Notes under the pieces: model-generated | The model's input: only the letters and a program-made list of their open reading frames with translations | The model's database searches: none | Told to the model about the DNA's origin: nothing | Shown: positions 37,980 through 50,640 of the stretch, in pieces | How positions within the stretch are numbered: position 1 is the first letter of the stretch | How the letters are laid out: each line of letters starts with the position of its first letter | DNA from: Rostratula benghalensis | Taxonomy: Eukaryota; Chordata; Aves; Charadriiformes; Rostratulidae | Reading direction: 5' to 3' | DNA length: 64,000 nucleotides | NCBI GenBank assembly: GCA_013399305.1 | Contig: VXAI01000178.1 | Coordinates: forward strand, 390,585 to 454,584 | Translations under genes and position numbers: made by a program

Positions 37980-38230
37980 AACATGGACGGGTCTGGACTA
38001 TCGCTGCAGTGTGTGAACATGCTTCTGCTTATCAACACAAACACGTGAACACGTGGGAGGGCAGTATATGCCTGTGCACGCCTCTGTGATATCCATTTGA
38101 AGCCACAGACCCTGGAATCTGACAAGGACATCTGCCAAGTAGCACTCATCGCGTGTTCATAAGACCGACTCTCCCAGCTCTTTCTGATTTGGGCTGTGGG
38201 TAAAATGCTGGTAGCCGTGGGTTTCAGGAG
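37980..38230. other. Candidate regulatory block with paired E-boxes
   Basis: CpG-retaining and repeat-free (GGACGGGTC, CTATCGCTG, CACGCCTC, CATCGCGTG, AGACCGACTC). At 38042-38055 two palindromic CACGTG E-boxes lie 2 bp apart (CACGTGAACACGTG). CACGTG is bound by bHLH and bHLH-Zip factors such as USF, MITF/TFE and CLOCK-BMAL1. The sequence shows only the motif; function is inferred. Confidence 0.35.
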
Positions 38231-38878
38231 CAAGTCTGCTTCCTCTGTTATGAAGAATGACTGCAGGGTGGCTTCATTTCATTGGTGCCACAGAGAGAAA
38301 GCAGAATAAAAATGCAGCAAGGATTCTGCAAGGAAGGAGATGCTGTGTGATGTTGCTCATTGTCAACACAGCAAACAACACTAATCATAAGAATAGTAAT
38401 AATTAGAATAAGTTAAAATTAAGTTGTGTTTATTAACACCCATTGTTCCAGATTGTATGTAATGGATTTGCTGGAAAGGGATAGAGTGGAATGAATGAAC
38501 AAAGTCTCAAACCAGGGCTGAAATGCTGAAAAAAGAGATCCAAATTGACTCACATGAATTTGATGCTTGTAGAGTTCATTGAAATAAAGACATTCCTCCT
38601 GACATGTAAGGAACAAAGGTACTGTCTTAAAATTTTCTGTTAGTAGAGCTCCTACAAATAGAGATGAGAATGTTGGGGGCAAGAAGAACACATTTTTTTC
38701 CTTATTCATTACAAAAGACCAGGGATTGTTTTCATCAATAATTAAGCCCCGGGAAAAGTTCAAATAAATGTATTAGTTTCCTATATAAGTTTTCCAGTTT
38801 TTAGCTGGAAATTGCTATGTATTTCCTTAGTGGTTCTTTCTGTTGTTTGAGTATTTTCTTGAGATGCAGAATGAAGAG

Positions 38879-38905
38879 AAAAAACAAACAAACAAACAAA
38901 CAAAA
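38879..38905. repeat. (AAAC)n microsatellite
   Basis: About five to six AAAC/CAAA units in a row followed by AACC. Confidence 0.9.
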
Positions 38906-39672
38906 CCAAAAGTAAAAAATTCACTTTCCAAGTTAGCAGTCAAACTTATGATGAATTTAAAAGAAAAGAAATACAGATGGAATGAAAACCTGACTTCCAG
39001 TCATTGTCAGAGCTCCTCATGTTACAGATTTTTTTTCTCTCTGATTTGGATTAAGGTAAGAACACATAAACAAGTAAATATAAGAATGTGTGTAAACAAG
39101 CCTAAAGTTCAATGAACAACATGGTCTTAAGTAAGGATTACACATTGCATAAGGTCGTATCTATTGCTAGAGATGATTGAAAAATTGCAATGAAAAACTA
39201 TTATGTCAAAAATACGGTGTTAAGTTTAATACTGAAAGACTTTAGAGAATACTAATTCTTAAATTCCTTAATACAGTTTGGGGGGTGGGATATAGAGAAA
39301 CAGATAATGGCTAATGAAGACACCTTAGAGCCAATAAACTCAGTTCGAATCCATGGAGTGGCTGGGGGTTTCTCACATTTGTGATGAATACCATCAAGTA
39401 GGATGCTACAGATTATCCTGACCTACATCGCTTTTTTTTTAATGGAAAATTTCTGCTAGGTGTTGTTTCATTCTGCATCAGAATGAAAATACGTTGGAAA
39501 ACCTCAAATGCTTTTCTGAGGTAAAAGAGCTGCTTTGCTCAGCCATTCCCAGGGTTGAGTTCCAAAGCAGTATTTGCCATGTTCAGAGATTATATAGGAA
39601 GATCCTGCCTCTGACTGCAGTAAAATCAGTGCAAGAGCCCTTTCCCCCAGGCTGCATCCATGCTGGTAAATT

Positions 39673-39700
39673 AGAGCTCCCGTGCCAGGAGCTCTTTTTC
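39673..39700. repeat. Perfect 8-bp stem-loop followed by a T run
   Basis: AGAGCTCC, loop CGTGCCA, GGAGCTCT, then TTTTC. It looks like an intrinsic terminator, but in vertebrate DNA that has no such meaning. It might be a chance palindrome. Confidence 0.75.
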
Positions 39701-40463
39701 TAGAATTTTAATGAATTGTCATAGTTCTTAATCCCCTGTATCCTCCAAAACTGGATGGCTGGATCTTTGCTTCTTGTTGAGAATGCTCCTTGGCTGGCAG
39801 TATTAACCCTGAACCATACAGGAGAGCTTTGGGATCCTCTCAGATTCTGTGGACCAAAATCACGCAAGGGAACACTTTAGCAATTTAGCAGTATCAAAAC
39901 TAAATCCTAGTGCTACTAAATTACCAGTGCAGATGAAGCACACTGGAGCTAAGGGAAAAATAGTCTCCTAAATATCTAAATTCAAAGTGAATGCCAACTG
40001 GAAGGGCAAAATTGATTACATGTAAAATTATATAGCTGAAAACTGGAGACATAGTCAATCAAACAAGTTCCTTCTGTCCTCTTCTCTGGCAACAGGAAGG
40101 GACCGAGCCCTTCAAAGGACAAGCTTACTCTGTCCTTAGTTTTGTCAACATGGGTGGGCTGAATCAATCTATGGAGATGCCTATGTCTCTTCAATGGTCT
40201 AAAGAAGAGTCCCCACATCCCAGCTGAGATTTAGTTCCAGAATCTGAGAGTGAAGCTGAGTAGGACTATCCACATCCTTTCTTCCATTAACATATCTGTA
40301 AAACCATCAAAATTACTCTGTTAAAGAGGGAAGGTCATCAGTTGCCTTATACCTTCATATCACCCATAAAAGGAACACTAACAAAATGCAACATCTACTT
40401 TTCATTTTTGGAAACGAAAGGCTTGCCCTAAGTAATGCTTTTCTCTACAGATCAAAGTGGTGC

Positions 40464-40536
40464 TCAAAAAAAACCAAAAAACCCCCACCAAATAAACCCC
40501 CAAAAAACAAAAACCCAAAGAAACAAAACCCCAAAA
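40464..40536. repeat. A/C-rich low-complexity tract
   Basis: Alternating A4-8 and C2-5 runs (for example AACCAAAAAACCCCCACCAA) without a fixed unit, about 70 bp. It lies 220 bp before the CCTT array. Confidence 0.8.
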
Positions 40537-40758
40537 CTCTTAGAGTGACTTTAAAAACTTTTATAGAAATTAGATCAACCCATCTGATTCATACTTGCTC
40601 TTTACTGAGAAAATTACTGTTCAGTTTTACATTGAAAGGACAAGTTTACTCTTAAAATATATCAAATATATGGTAAAAGTAAGAAAGCCCAAAAAATAGA
40701 GATTTCGGGCAATCAAATTCATTTTAATGATTCATTGTTTAGAAGAGCTCTTTATCCA

Positions 40759-40938
40759 TCCTTCCTTCCTTCCTTCCTTCCTTCCTTCCTTCCTTCCTTC
40801 CTTCCTTCCTTCCTTCCTTCCTTCCTTCCTTCCTTCCTTCCTTCCTTCCTTCCNCCTTCCTTCCTTCCTTCCTTCCTTCCTTCCTTCCTTCCTTCCTTCC
40901 TTCCTTCCTTCCTTCCTTCCTTCCTTCCTTCCTTCCTT
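40759..40938. repeat. (CCTT)n tetranucleotide array with one ambiguous base
   Basis: About 45 units of CCTT/TTCC in near-perfect register, interrupted only by one N at 40854. The register slips by one base across the N (CC-N-CC, where two T would be expected), so the N stands for a mis-sized join. This is one of the largest perfect microsatellites in the window. The polypyrimidine strand is +. Confidence 0.98.
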
Positions 40939-42147
40939 TTATTTTTTTTATTTGTGTTGAATCATAGTCATGTAAAATAGGAAATGTTGCTATCACTCAA
41001 TTATTTTGTTGTCGCAGTATAAGAAGATAAGAGGGGAATGATTTTTAGGTGAGAGATCAAAGTGAGATCTTGGACTACATATTTTGGTAAAGTTATGAAC
41101 TTTCAGGAGCACAAGTCTATTTTGAGTTAAGGCAAGGACAGATTTCAGAAAACATTTCTAACCCTTTGTCCTTGGAAAATTTTAAATTTTAAAGAACCTC
41201 ATTGAAATAAATCTCTTAAAATCTCTCACTGACTTTGTAATTTCATTATTATTAATTTTACATTTACTGTCATATACTTGTAACAGTAACATTGTGCTAT
41301 AAAGTGTCAAACAGAGAAAGTAGAAATAAAACATTTTTCTTGATTGAAACAAGATGTTTTTCTTTTAATAAATATTTTGCGCTGGCAGTGTCAAAATGTG
41401 ACAATTCCACAGTAATGAAATATTTTCCTGGTCTTTAACAGTATTTTTCCTAAATTAATATTGTTTTCGTATGACATCTAGGAATTCCCGTGTTCATTGC
41501 TGATTTAATAACAACTTTTGGGACTTGGGTGAGACTGGTCTCACCTGATGGGGTTGTCTGCTCCAGGTTGTCCGCTGGAGACTCTGTTTGTGTAGTTAAT
41601 AGAGCCTAAATTCCCCAGCTGAACTCAGCTAAGACTAAAGAAAACAATCCTAATACATCAAGTAAATCTTATCTAAAAGTATTTTTATCAGCCAGTAGCT
41701 TTTATTATTGATAGATAGACAGATGCTGACATCAGAGGTATCCAGTATGATCTACTTTACATAAATGTACACTCATTTTTATCCTACTTTTGTCAGTGTG
41801 TCTTTAATGACATCTTGTATTTGAAATATCTTCTGGTTTGTTAGATACTACTGAATTGAAACTCAGATGTCTCTATTTACCCATCAAATATAAGCTCTTC
41901 CCAAACCATCTCATACTAATCTGATTTCGAGGAACTCTCTATAAAACAAACATGTTCTTAGGGACGATATTTCTTTCTGGGATAAAGATAATCATGTTTT
42001 TCCCTTCACAAAGGTCTAAGCAATAGCCATTCAATTGCAGTGGTCTAAAAGCATCTAGAGGGACAGTTAAAGAGCAACCATTGCCCAGTTATAAGTCCAG
42101 GAGGTGCTAAAATTTACTTGCATTTGATTTTGTGCCCATAGCACAAT

Positions 42148-42185
42148 TTCTCTATGCAAATGAGCCCACGATCTGTAAAAGGTGG
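42148..42185. promoter_or_regulatory. POU octamer motif ATGCAAAT
   Basis: CTATGCAAATGAGCCCACG contains the canonical octamer ATGCAAAT bound by POU-domain factors (Oct family). It is a single motif with no promoter around it. Such 8-mers occur by chance about once per 30-65 kb. Confidence 0.2.
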
Positions 42186-42529
42186 AAGGGTCATTTCTTC
42201 CTTGACCTCCCCACTGCACCCAGCAGAGCAGTGTCATGATGGGTCTGATTCACATGCACTCAAATCTTTCTACAGATTTCAACAGGCTTTTTACCCAGCC
42301 TGAAATGGCTCCCATAAGTGATGGGAACTGGAGTTGAACACAAGGCTCCTCCCTTGAAACACAGTACCTTACCCAAGATCTCCTTTGCCCTCCTATTGTT
42401 TGAAGCAGAGTTTCAGACAATCTTTTGAAGACTCTCCTCAGACCACTGAAAACAATAAATAATAATAATAATTAAAAAAAAGCTTCTTGTGAAACAGGCC
42501 TCCCAGCTGAACCAAGAAAGATAGCCCAA

Positions 42530-42680
42530 AATGCAGGAGTTTCCTACCCGATACGGGAGATTTGGCGGCCGGAGTGGAATTATATCTCATTCCAGACAGT
42601 GAAAATAACCAAAACCACGAGGTTTTTCATGGAACAAATGGAAACCATGTGACCTGTCACAATGGAAAAAGTGTAGCTGC
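42530..42680. other. Candidate conserved non-coding block
   Basis: Contains a cluster of CpGs rare for this neighbourhood: 'CCTACCCGATACGGGAGATT', then TGGCGGCCGGAGTGG and ACCACGAGG. 'CATGTGACCTGTCACAATGG' follows. No repeat and no frame. Composition suggests constraint; inference only. Confidence 0.3.
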
Positions 42681-45600
42681 TTTCAACTCCCTAAGCCCTT
42701 ACACTTCTTTTTGATTTAACCACAATAATCTAAGTGGAAAATGAATAAATGTCAAGGTTGGTTTTTTTTTTTTCCAATAAATCTGTGCACTAGTGAGAAT
42801 AGGAACCAGAATAAAAGCTTTTCATGACATAAAGTTCATATGTTTGGATCCCTGACAATATTTTCTTTCTCTTATTTTTCATTATTATTATTAGGCCTGG
42901 TTGTACCATCGATCACAAAACACAAAATATTGTAAGACAGGGAACCTTCTTAGCAGTTGCTGAATCTGAAGTGAAAGCCCAGTTCATAACAAGATGACCT
43001 GAATCAAGATATATCTACCTATTTTTGTGAGATAAAAAAAAGAAAAAAAAAGAGAGATTTAGAAATAACTATAAGATTTGTCCAGTGCTCACTTGGGCAA
43101 GATTTCTGCATGTTAAAATGAGATTGGTTGAGCATGAAATTTCAAACATATGCTTGCATAAGAAATTAAGTGGGCAAAGACTGTCCATCATACTTGCCTT
43201 TACAGGGAAATGGATGTCATATTGTTCAGTCAGGAAAAACATATGCAGTCTTTACGTACATCTAACAGTTTGAGTGGGCAAGCAGGGGCTCAAATACCCA
43301 ACCATAGCAGAATACATTCCATGTGCTTTATGTTTTCACTTGAAATAGGTTAAAAACCTCCACCTTTCCATGAGAATTCACATCTGAGATGATGTCAGTC
43401 CGAAGTAATGAGGTAGTTCCTGATTGGGTGAATGTGTTCTCCTAAGGGTCAGCATTAGGCTGACTTGTGTAGCATCACGTAAGAGAATGGAAAGACAAAA
43501 GCATTGTAGTCTTTATCTGATGCCATGATGAAGTCCATGTGGCTACTCTGAAAATGAATTCGTCATGTTCTTGTGTACCTGACTGACCCAAAGCCTCAAG
43601 ATCACTTCACCTGAAGATGTCAAATAGACACTATCTTTTAGATAATCTCTCCTGAGACAAGAAAGAGTAATTTCTGGCTCGCTGACACAGCAAGGACTAA
43701 TGACAGTCTGTGCCTTTGTTGTTATAATGGAAATAAACTTTTCTTTGAGGCCCTCTTTCTAGAGAGAATGTACTCTATGATGTATAACATATTTCTAGTG
43801 GATTACAGACAGTGTAATAAAATATATTTGCCTCTACAAACCTTGCCTTGCTTATGACTTTAACCTATCAAAGCTATAAAACCACTACTGTTAAATAATA
43901 TCTATTTTACTTCCAAATGCTAGCTGATTTCCTAAATGTGATTGGCTTTGTTGAGCTGTGAATAGCACTTGAAAGACTTCTATTGTCTTTCTTCAGATAG
44001 CGTGTATAAAACAACCCCACATGCACAAGCAGAAAGCCATGGAAATTACAGTGCTGTAACAGACACAGTCTCCTTGGGGTGGAGGAGAAATCTCCGAAGT
44101 TCAGCATGCTCCAGGCTCTGCTCCCTGACAAACACTAAGCTACCTTTACTGGAAAGGATCCCCACCAGGTTCCCACCAGCAGGGTTGCTGCTAGAAAAGC
44201 CAAGGGGTTCAGTTGCATGGCTTAGATCCACAATTTTCATTTGAAGTTTCATGGTGCAGGGTGATCGTGTTGTCAGCTGTCCTGAGCTTCTGAGTGTCTT
44301 CTGCAGATGGTTACTCAGTTCAAGAGAACCCATTGCTGATGTGGGAAACGTGAACCACAGAGGGTCAAGATGAAGCTAATGCAGAGAAGCAATGGTGACC
44401 AGAAACAGGAAGTCAGATGATCACCTGGATCAGGTTTCATGTAGGATCCTATGCTTCGCCTGTCATTTTTATAGTTATCCAGTCGCTTCCCTTGACCACT
44501 ACCAACACAATCCCCTGTCTGTTGCTATCGTACACAACTTGAGTTTTGGGTTTGGTTGTTTGTTTGGGGGTTGGTTTTTTTGACCCTCTCTTTCCTAGGC
44601 CACTCATCTTTTTTTGTCTTGCTTCAGCTTGCTACAGTCTTCCAATATTATCTTGGTGGATTAAAGATGTCTTGTAAAGTCTGGTCCAGCATTTTTCAGA
44701 AAGACTGCTAATGGTGTCTCACTCTCCTAAGAATAATCCAAATGGGCTTGATGTGTACTTGTAACTAGAAAAGAAACAGACACTTACAGGGAAGTTATTT
44801 AACTGAAAGCAGAGTAGTGTTGTACTTTGATAATAGCCTCTTGAACAATATATGACCAAACACTAGCACCCCAATATGGCACGATGTTATGCCACTAATC
44901 TTGCAGCAAGTGTAATGACATAATTAACTTTAGCAGAGATAAAATCTGCTTTCTTTGGTTATCAACCAGCTATTAAAATAGTTTTAGGTGCTAGCAACAG
45001 GGACCAAGAAAAGGGTTGAGGGCTGAAGTTAAGGAAAAATATCTAGCTTTGTACAAAGAAGAAATGCTGGTGGGATTGTTCAATTACTCAGACTGGGAAA
45101 AACTGGGAAGACAAAGAATCTTCCACAAGAAAGAGGAATTTTAGACAAAACACTTTCCCCGTCACCTGGAGGACAATAAAACATCTGGAAAGTGTTACCA
45201 AGCAATTTGTGCAGGAACCCAGCACAGGAATGAGATTTGGAGACCAGTCAAGGGCTCTGGGAAGTGACGCAAGAGTGATGAATAGGTAAATCAAGGTGAG
45301 ATAAGTGACAAGGAGAAGCATACCAAGCAGAAAACATATTGCCTCATTCTCCTCCTTCATGTCAGTGGTGGATTGGGATGACTCTTTCCTTCACCTTGCT
45401 TTGCCAGGTCCTGAGGATATGTTCCCTGCTAAAGGCCAACAACATTCTCTTCAGGGATGTTGCTATAGGATATAAAAGAGATTTATGGTCTTTATCAGTT
45501 TGCTGACACCCTAATATTTTGTTGTAGAGGTGCAGATCCTGTATAGCACATTTATAGTGCTAAATGACAGCAGGCTTGGCCTCTTCTTATGGCGCTCTGT

Positions 45601-46009
45601 CATAAGTACCTCAGTAGCACTCCATAGACCTCCCCCAACCTTACAGGGGTCTGCAGAATGGAGGCTGGGGAAAAGATATGCACACGCTAGAGATAGCAGA
45701 GCTAGGAAACACCTTTGACATAGAAACATGCATGTTCTGAGATCTTAGCCAACAGAAATTAAATTGATGTCAACCAGGAGAGCTGCTTTGACTTCATGGA
45801 CTGGGGTGAGGTAGGGGGTTGCAGTCTATGGCAGTTGAGATCCAGGTTCTGATATTTCACATTCATTCACATTAAGATTAGGAAGAATTCAACATGAACT
45901 TTTAATACAAACCCACTTCTGAAGTGGGAAACGAAGTTATATGTAGAATTTGCCAGTCTAAATTACTTCTTAAGAGTCCTCAGAATTGTCAGTCTGGATC
46001 ATATCCTGT

Positions 46010-46760
46010 CCATTTGGCCAATACTTGTCTCCAACGTGGCCGCTACCGCATTCAGAGGAAAGTTCAAGCCTATATTTTTTGATCAAGATATGTGAGATCT
46101 CTCCCTCTATGACCAATTTATGAAAATACTAATTTTTCAGAACACCTGTTAGAAATTTGCCTCATTTACCTCATGTTGGAGTAATTAATTCTTTCTAATT
46201 TAAGGAAATTTTTAGCTAACTATTTGTGGAGTTGACCAAGATGGAAGTCATCAGATGAACGGGCAAATGTGACCTAAACAGTCATCCATGAAAGCCTTAT
46301 CTGAATGACTAATAAAAGTCAGCTCCAATTTATGTTCTCACGTGGCTCCAACAAGCTTGGGTCAAAAAGCTTTCTCCTGGGAGAGCCTATCACAGCCTGG
46401 TCCCACCCATGGGGACCCCACAAAAATGTCCCTCCTGCCATACAGTATCTGTTTGTGGCCACAATCACTGCAGGCACGGAGGCTCACGTGGCTCCGATGC
46501 AGAACCAGTGCGTTCCCCAGGGCCGTTAGCAAGCTGCTGACTTGTGGGGAAGTGACACGAAGTGTAAACAGCAGCCTTCACCGAGGCAAAATGAAAACCG
46601 AATGTGTTTCCCAGTGCGCCCTTCACATCAAAGAGCCAAGACTTGAAGATTACCAGACTCCAGGACAGCGTGCATTCAACTCTGGCATAAAAACATAATT
46701 AGCACGTTAAACTGTTACATAAACATGTTTGCATTGTTATTTACTAAGTATCACAGGAAT
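46010..46760. other. Candidate conserved or regulatory block with repeated CACGTG
   Basis: A 700-bp repeat-free region with many CpGs (AACGTGGCCGC, TACCGCATTC, GCACGGAGG, CCGATGC, GTGCGTTCC, GGGCCGTTAG, GACACGAAG, CACCGAGG, AACCGAATG, GTGCGCCC, CAGCGTGC). It ends in an AT-rich shoulder with AACATGTTTGCATTG and TTATTTACTAAG. Two copies of CTCACGTGGCTCC lie at 46337-46349 and 46483-46495. A 118-codon frame crosses part of it without recognisable domains. This is the best candidate for a distal enhancer or exon-like conserved element in the window, though unproved. Confidence 0.38.
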
Positions 46761-46862
46761 GCTTTGTAACAGTTAATCAACTCAAGGGGGGCGAGGAGAA
46801 AGAGGAAATGGCTTTGCAGGGAATAATGAAAAGACAAAGATTCCAGATCAAACTTAATAGAA

Positions 46863-46950
46863 TGGGAAAAGAAAATAACAAAACCACCCCACAAATAACA
46901 ATAAAGTAAACCAAACTCAAAAAATCCATACAAAAAAATGCAAAACCCCA
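46863..46950. repeat. A/C-rich low-complexity tract
   Basis: Irregular A-rich sequence with short C runs (AACAAAACCACCCCACAAAT and similar). It resembles the tracts at 20303, 40464 and 51535. Confidence 0.65.
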
Positions 46951-49339
46951 AAACAACCGTCTAGAAAGGAAACTTGACAAACTTGTAATTCATCACTTCT
47001 TTGGAGTTCCATCCATATTTTAATTGTTACATTTTAATTATGATTTAAAGGAAGGAATTACCAAACTCAGGTTTTCAGGTCATAATGTCAATCACAAGTA
47101 GGATAAATTTCTGCCTCTGTTTTGACATGAAGATCTGGGGCTGTGTCAGAAATGGTCTGACATGGAATACAGCCCTGCAGGTAAGATATATACATTCGTT
47201 CTCAAGCAGAACCATGGAGGGCCTCCTTCATTGCAGTTTTCCATATTTCTCCAAGACACTAATACTTCATACAGTCTGCAGCATAATGAAGACTCCATTT
47301 TTCCTGAAGAGACAGTGAATGTAGCCACAGCAAGGGGAGTGACTACACTTGAGAGCTTATGAGAACCATATGCCCAAACAGATGGTACATGAATATGTCC
47401 AGTCTAAAAGTTATTAAGAAGGAGGTTTCCCAAGCTCTGGTTCTAGTATACTTCAGGGGTCAGGACATTATGTTCCTTGTGCTTGTGTTGAGATTTTACC
47501 CTCTTCCTTCTTTCCATGGAGTTTAGGATTTAGAACCTCCATGATTTCTTCCTCGTCAGTCAGATACAGCAACTGGTTGCATTTGCAGACATAAGGTGAG
47601 AAGAACCTCTGTCTCTCCTCTCAGTAGTCTCCTTTTGTGTGAGAGCTGGTCAGGGTCAAGAACTTTGCTGTTCATTTACTTACCCAAAGAAACAAGTACT
47701 CAGATTTGACCAAGACTTAAAAGGTAACTGTGAGCTGACTCCCACCCAACAGACTTGATCCAATTCATGAGAAGTTGGCAGAGCGTATCCCATTGGACTG
47801 CTCCAGACAGGCACAGCTTTCCCATAAGTCCTGTGATACCTCTGCATGTCCAATTTGGATGTCTCAGATACCCATGGGCATCTCCTGTTGGCAAGACTAT
47901 GTTTAGGCGACTGAATCTTAGCTGAGCTGCCCGTTGATTTCTACTCTCTTCTATCCACACTTCAAACTGGGGCTAAGCTGTAAAGGAAGGTGTCATGAGC
48001 AGCCATGCTAGGAATGTTTCTGCAAACCTAATGTTCTCCATACTGCACAAACATTTTTTTTTATTATTTTTATTTTTTGGTTCTACAATGGTCCCATTAT
48101 CTCTCTTGTTCTGCTCTAGGTATTTCTATGGTTTTGTGCCTCCTAATTTAAGTTATGAGCAGAACAAGGCAGATTATGGTTCACTGGAACTAAGCATCAT
48201 ATTATATAAGTCACTATTCACTGGAAGTCAGAAAAGTGTTTTATGCTTCCCTCAACTCTGAAATCATTGTGATACATGTAAGCAAGCAAACATAAAGTTA
48301 GATTTCAGAAGTGAGTCTGCTCTCTTAAGGCTTTGAAGACACTAAGGTGTGAATAGATAAAGATACATTTACAACTGCTTTTGTGGTATGGATGCATTGA
48401 TGTGGGTAGCCGCAATTGTTGAAAACGAATCCTTTTATCCTTTAAATCTGTGCTGTCAGTCTTCTGTTCTGGATACACAGAAAAATGTTGTACAAACAAA
48501 TCTATAAACAAATCAGAAGTAGCAAATAAATTTCTATTTGACTAAAAAGAACTTTTGTATGGCCTTTTCAGAGCACAGATAGCAAAAACATTAATTTCAT
48601 GGGCATGCACATAACCACTCATTTGGATGTTCATATATTTATAATCCCAGGAAGGAAGCTGCTTACAGCCAAACCTGCGCAAAGATGTTGAGTCTACAAG
48701 GAGGTTCCTACCTGGGCCTTTTGGACTGACACCACTGGAGTCTCTATGTTTAATGTGACCAGTGTGTATTTCACAGACACCTCAGCTCAGGTCTGGAGAA
48801 CTGCCTGATGCCTTGGGCAGAGTTGAGTTTTTAAGTCCAGAGCCCAGTCACACATTTTCCTGAGTGGAGATTGTCCTGATCTTTTTCCCTCACCCCCAAA
48901 TAAAGCATGAGTAGGCATGAAGACTTGTCCTCCTTCCACTCATGTTTGCTGCTGGTCATCCAAGTGGCAGTTTGTCCTGTCCACACATCTGATAGTGATC
49001 TAAGCTCAGAGTGGTTACAATAATGGAACGTTCTCCAAACACACACATATGCACAGATGGGCATATGCAGATGTCTTTGAAATACTCTAGGTTTGACACA
49101 GAGCATGAGGCTGATTACTTCTGAGGGTTTTGATTTGGTTTTGCTGCTACTATTTTGTTTAAACTTACCTTTCCTAGGGTCTATGTTCTTTGTTATTGCT
49201 TTTTTACTCCTTCCCTGGGACTTTTTTTTTCGCAGACATTCCCTTGATATGGAATTTACACATGTTCAAAGCAGAAATAAATTATTAACATTTTTTTTTC
49301 TTCTCTTCCTCCCCTCCCCCCTTTCTTGGAGCTGGTTGA

Positions 49340-49640
49340 AGGCAAGGCTGTAAGAACAAGCTTTCATACAGCAATCATGTGAAAGCCATTATAGCGCTGC
49401 TCTTAACTTGTACCATATCCCTAGTCAGCCCTAATAAAAAAGACACAAGAAATATGTACAGGCCACTAGATTCCTGTATGGAATCAATCCGTCCCATGCT
49501 GTTAAAACAGTGAAGGAAATTTGGTGTTGAAGGAACGTGCATTATGGAAAAAGGCCACTAGACAGATCAGGGGCCCAAGAGCAGCAAAGAGACAAAATTA
49601 CTGTAGATAAAAGCCTGGCTTTTCAGAAGTGATGTCCCTG
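49340..49640. other. Candidate conserved non-coding block
   Basis: Repeat-free, with 'CATTATAGCGCTGCTCTTAA' and 'GGAATCAATCCGTCCCATGC', then TTAAAACAGTGAAGG and GAACGTGCATTATGG. It lacks frames and simple repeats. It has the dense, varied texture typical of deeply conserved elements, but this is inference only. Confidence 0.3.
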
Positions 49641-50184
49641 TTCTATAGAATTATTGGTCATTACAGTATTGTGTGAAGACCTCATCTAATTCCAAGCTTG
49701 ACAATGCCAGATGCTTTGAATAAATATTCATTAAAAGGAGTCCCTGACCTGGAAATGTTGGAGCCTGAATGGACAAGTTGCCCAAAGGAAGGAGTAAGAT
49801 GACTTTCAAGGTGAATATTTGGGTATGAAATGCATGGGTAGGACTGATTTAATTTCACTTTATCTGCGTGGAAGTTGTATGCCAAATTTTCCTGTGTAGC
49901 TACACCCTAAAATCATTATAGAGGACTAAATATATCCAGAAAGAGATTCATTCTCCTCTTAGTTACCTCTCTCATGATGGGAGACAACATGGCTCTCTCT
50001 TTGACTCCAAAGACAATGTGGTGAAAACAGTTGCATACTTACAGGTATTTCTGATGTTACATAGCTCATGTAACAGAGCCAAGATCTCTTCCCAGGAGAA
50101 GAGAGGTCTTTTTGAGGTCTTGCTTAATACCATAAACATGATGCCATCTTTTCTCAGTCAAAGCTCAGATGATCATAAAATGTC

Positions 50185-50245
50185 ACAGAATCACAATGTC
50201 ACAATCCTAGGTTTAGGTTGGAAGGGACCTTTAAAGCCTGAAGAG
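50185..50245 (-). mobile_element. CR1 3' terminal scrap, reverse orientation
   Basis: CACAGAATCACAATGTCACA (tail octamers, reversed) followed by TAGGTTTAGGTTGGAAGGGA and CCTTTAAAG. Only the last 60 bp of a CR1 is present. Confidence 0.85.
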
Positions 50246-50447
50246 CAGAAGCCATGGTGAACATCATAAAACTCAATTCTTGTGTAGCCTACATTTGGTA
50301 ATACACCCCCAAAATGTATAATTTGTATATCCCCTAACTTATATTTGTAGGTTTCTGTTGGTTGCAATTCCCAAAAACTACAAAAAGAGGAATATATGCA
50401 AAATTCCTTCCTGAAGAAACCTACTTTGATCTGGAGATTATTTTTCC

Positions 50448-50468
50448 TTTTTTTTTTTTTTTTTTTTT
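50448..50468. repeat. Poly-T run (T21)
   Basis: Twenty-one T followed by CCCAGGG. Simple repeat. Confidence 0.9.
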
Positions 50469-50469
50469 C

Positions 50470-50640
50470 CCAGGGTAAACAACTGTCTTTGCCAGCCTGG
50501 CTCTCCTGTTTAATTTGTTTCAGCCGTAAACAATTAGAGATGGAGGGGAGACTAAACACGCAAAGCATAAAGTCACTTGTGGAATAAAGCTGAGTGACAT
50601 TCCCTTCAAATTAGTGGCTTTGGAGAATGATGCTCCTAGT
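50470..50640. other. Candidate conserved non-coding block
   Basis: Contains 'GTTTAATTTGTTTCAGCCGT' and 'AAACAATTAGAGATGGAGGG', then ACACGCAAAGCATAAAGTCA. It is a compact repeat-free sequence with homeodomain-like CAATTAG. Inference only. Confidence 0.25.

Larger units (their letters stand above)
36250..40757. other. Non-coding unique sequence
   Basis: No gene is recognised; the longest frames are 123 codons (37862-38233, -) and 114 codons (38419-38763, -), with no domain. It contains a 15-bp tandem duplication, a possible E-box pair, an (AAAC)n tract, a perfect 8-bp hairpin followed by a T run, and an A/C-rich tract. Confidence 0.5.

Noticed and set aside
39673..39700. Hairpin plus T-run resembling an intrinsic terminator
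   Set aside because: The genome is vertebrate; no bacterial-type transcription unit is nearby.
40727..40996. Open frames with FLPS/KEGR-type amino-acid repeats
   Set aside because: They are translations of the CCTT microsatellite.
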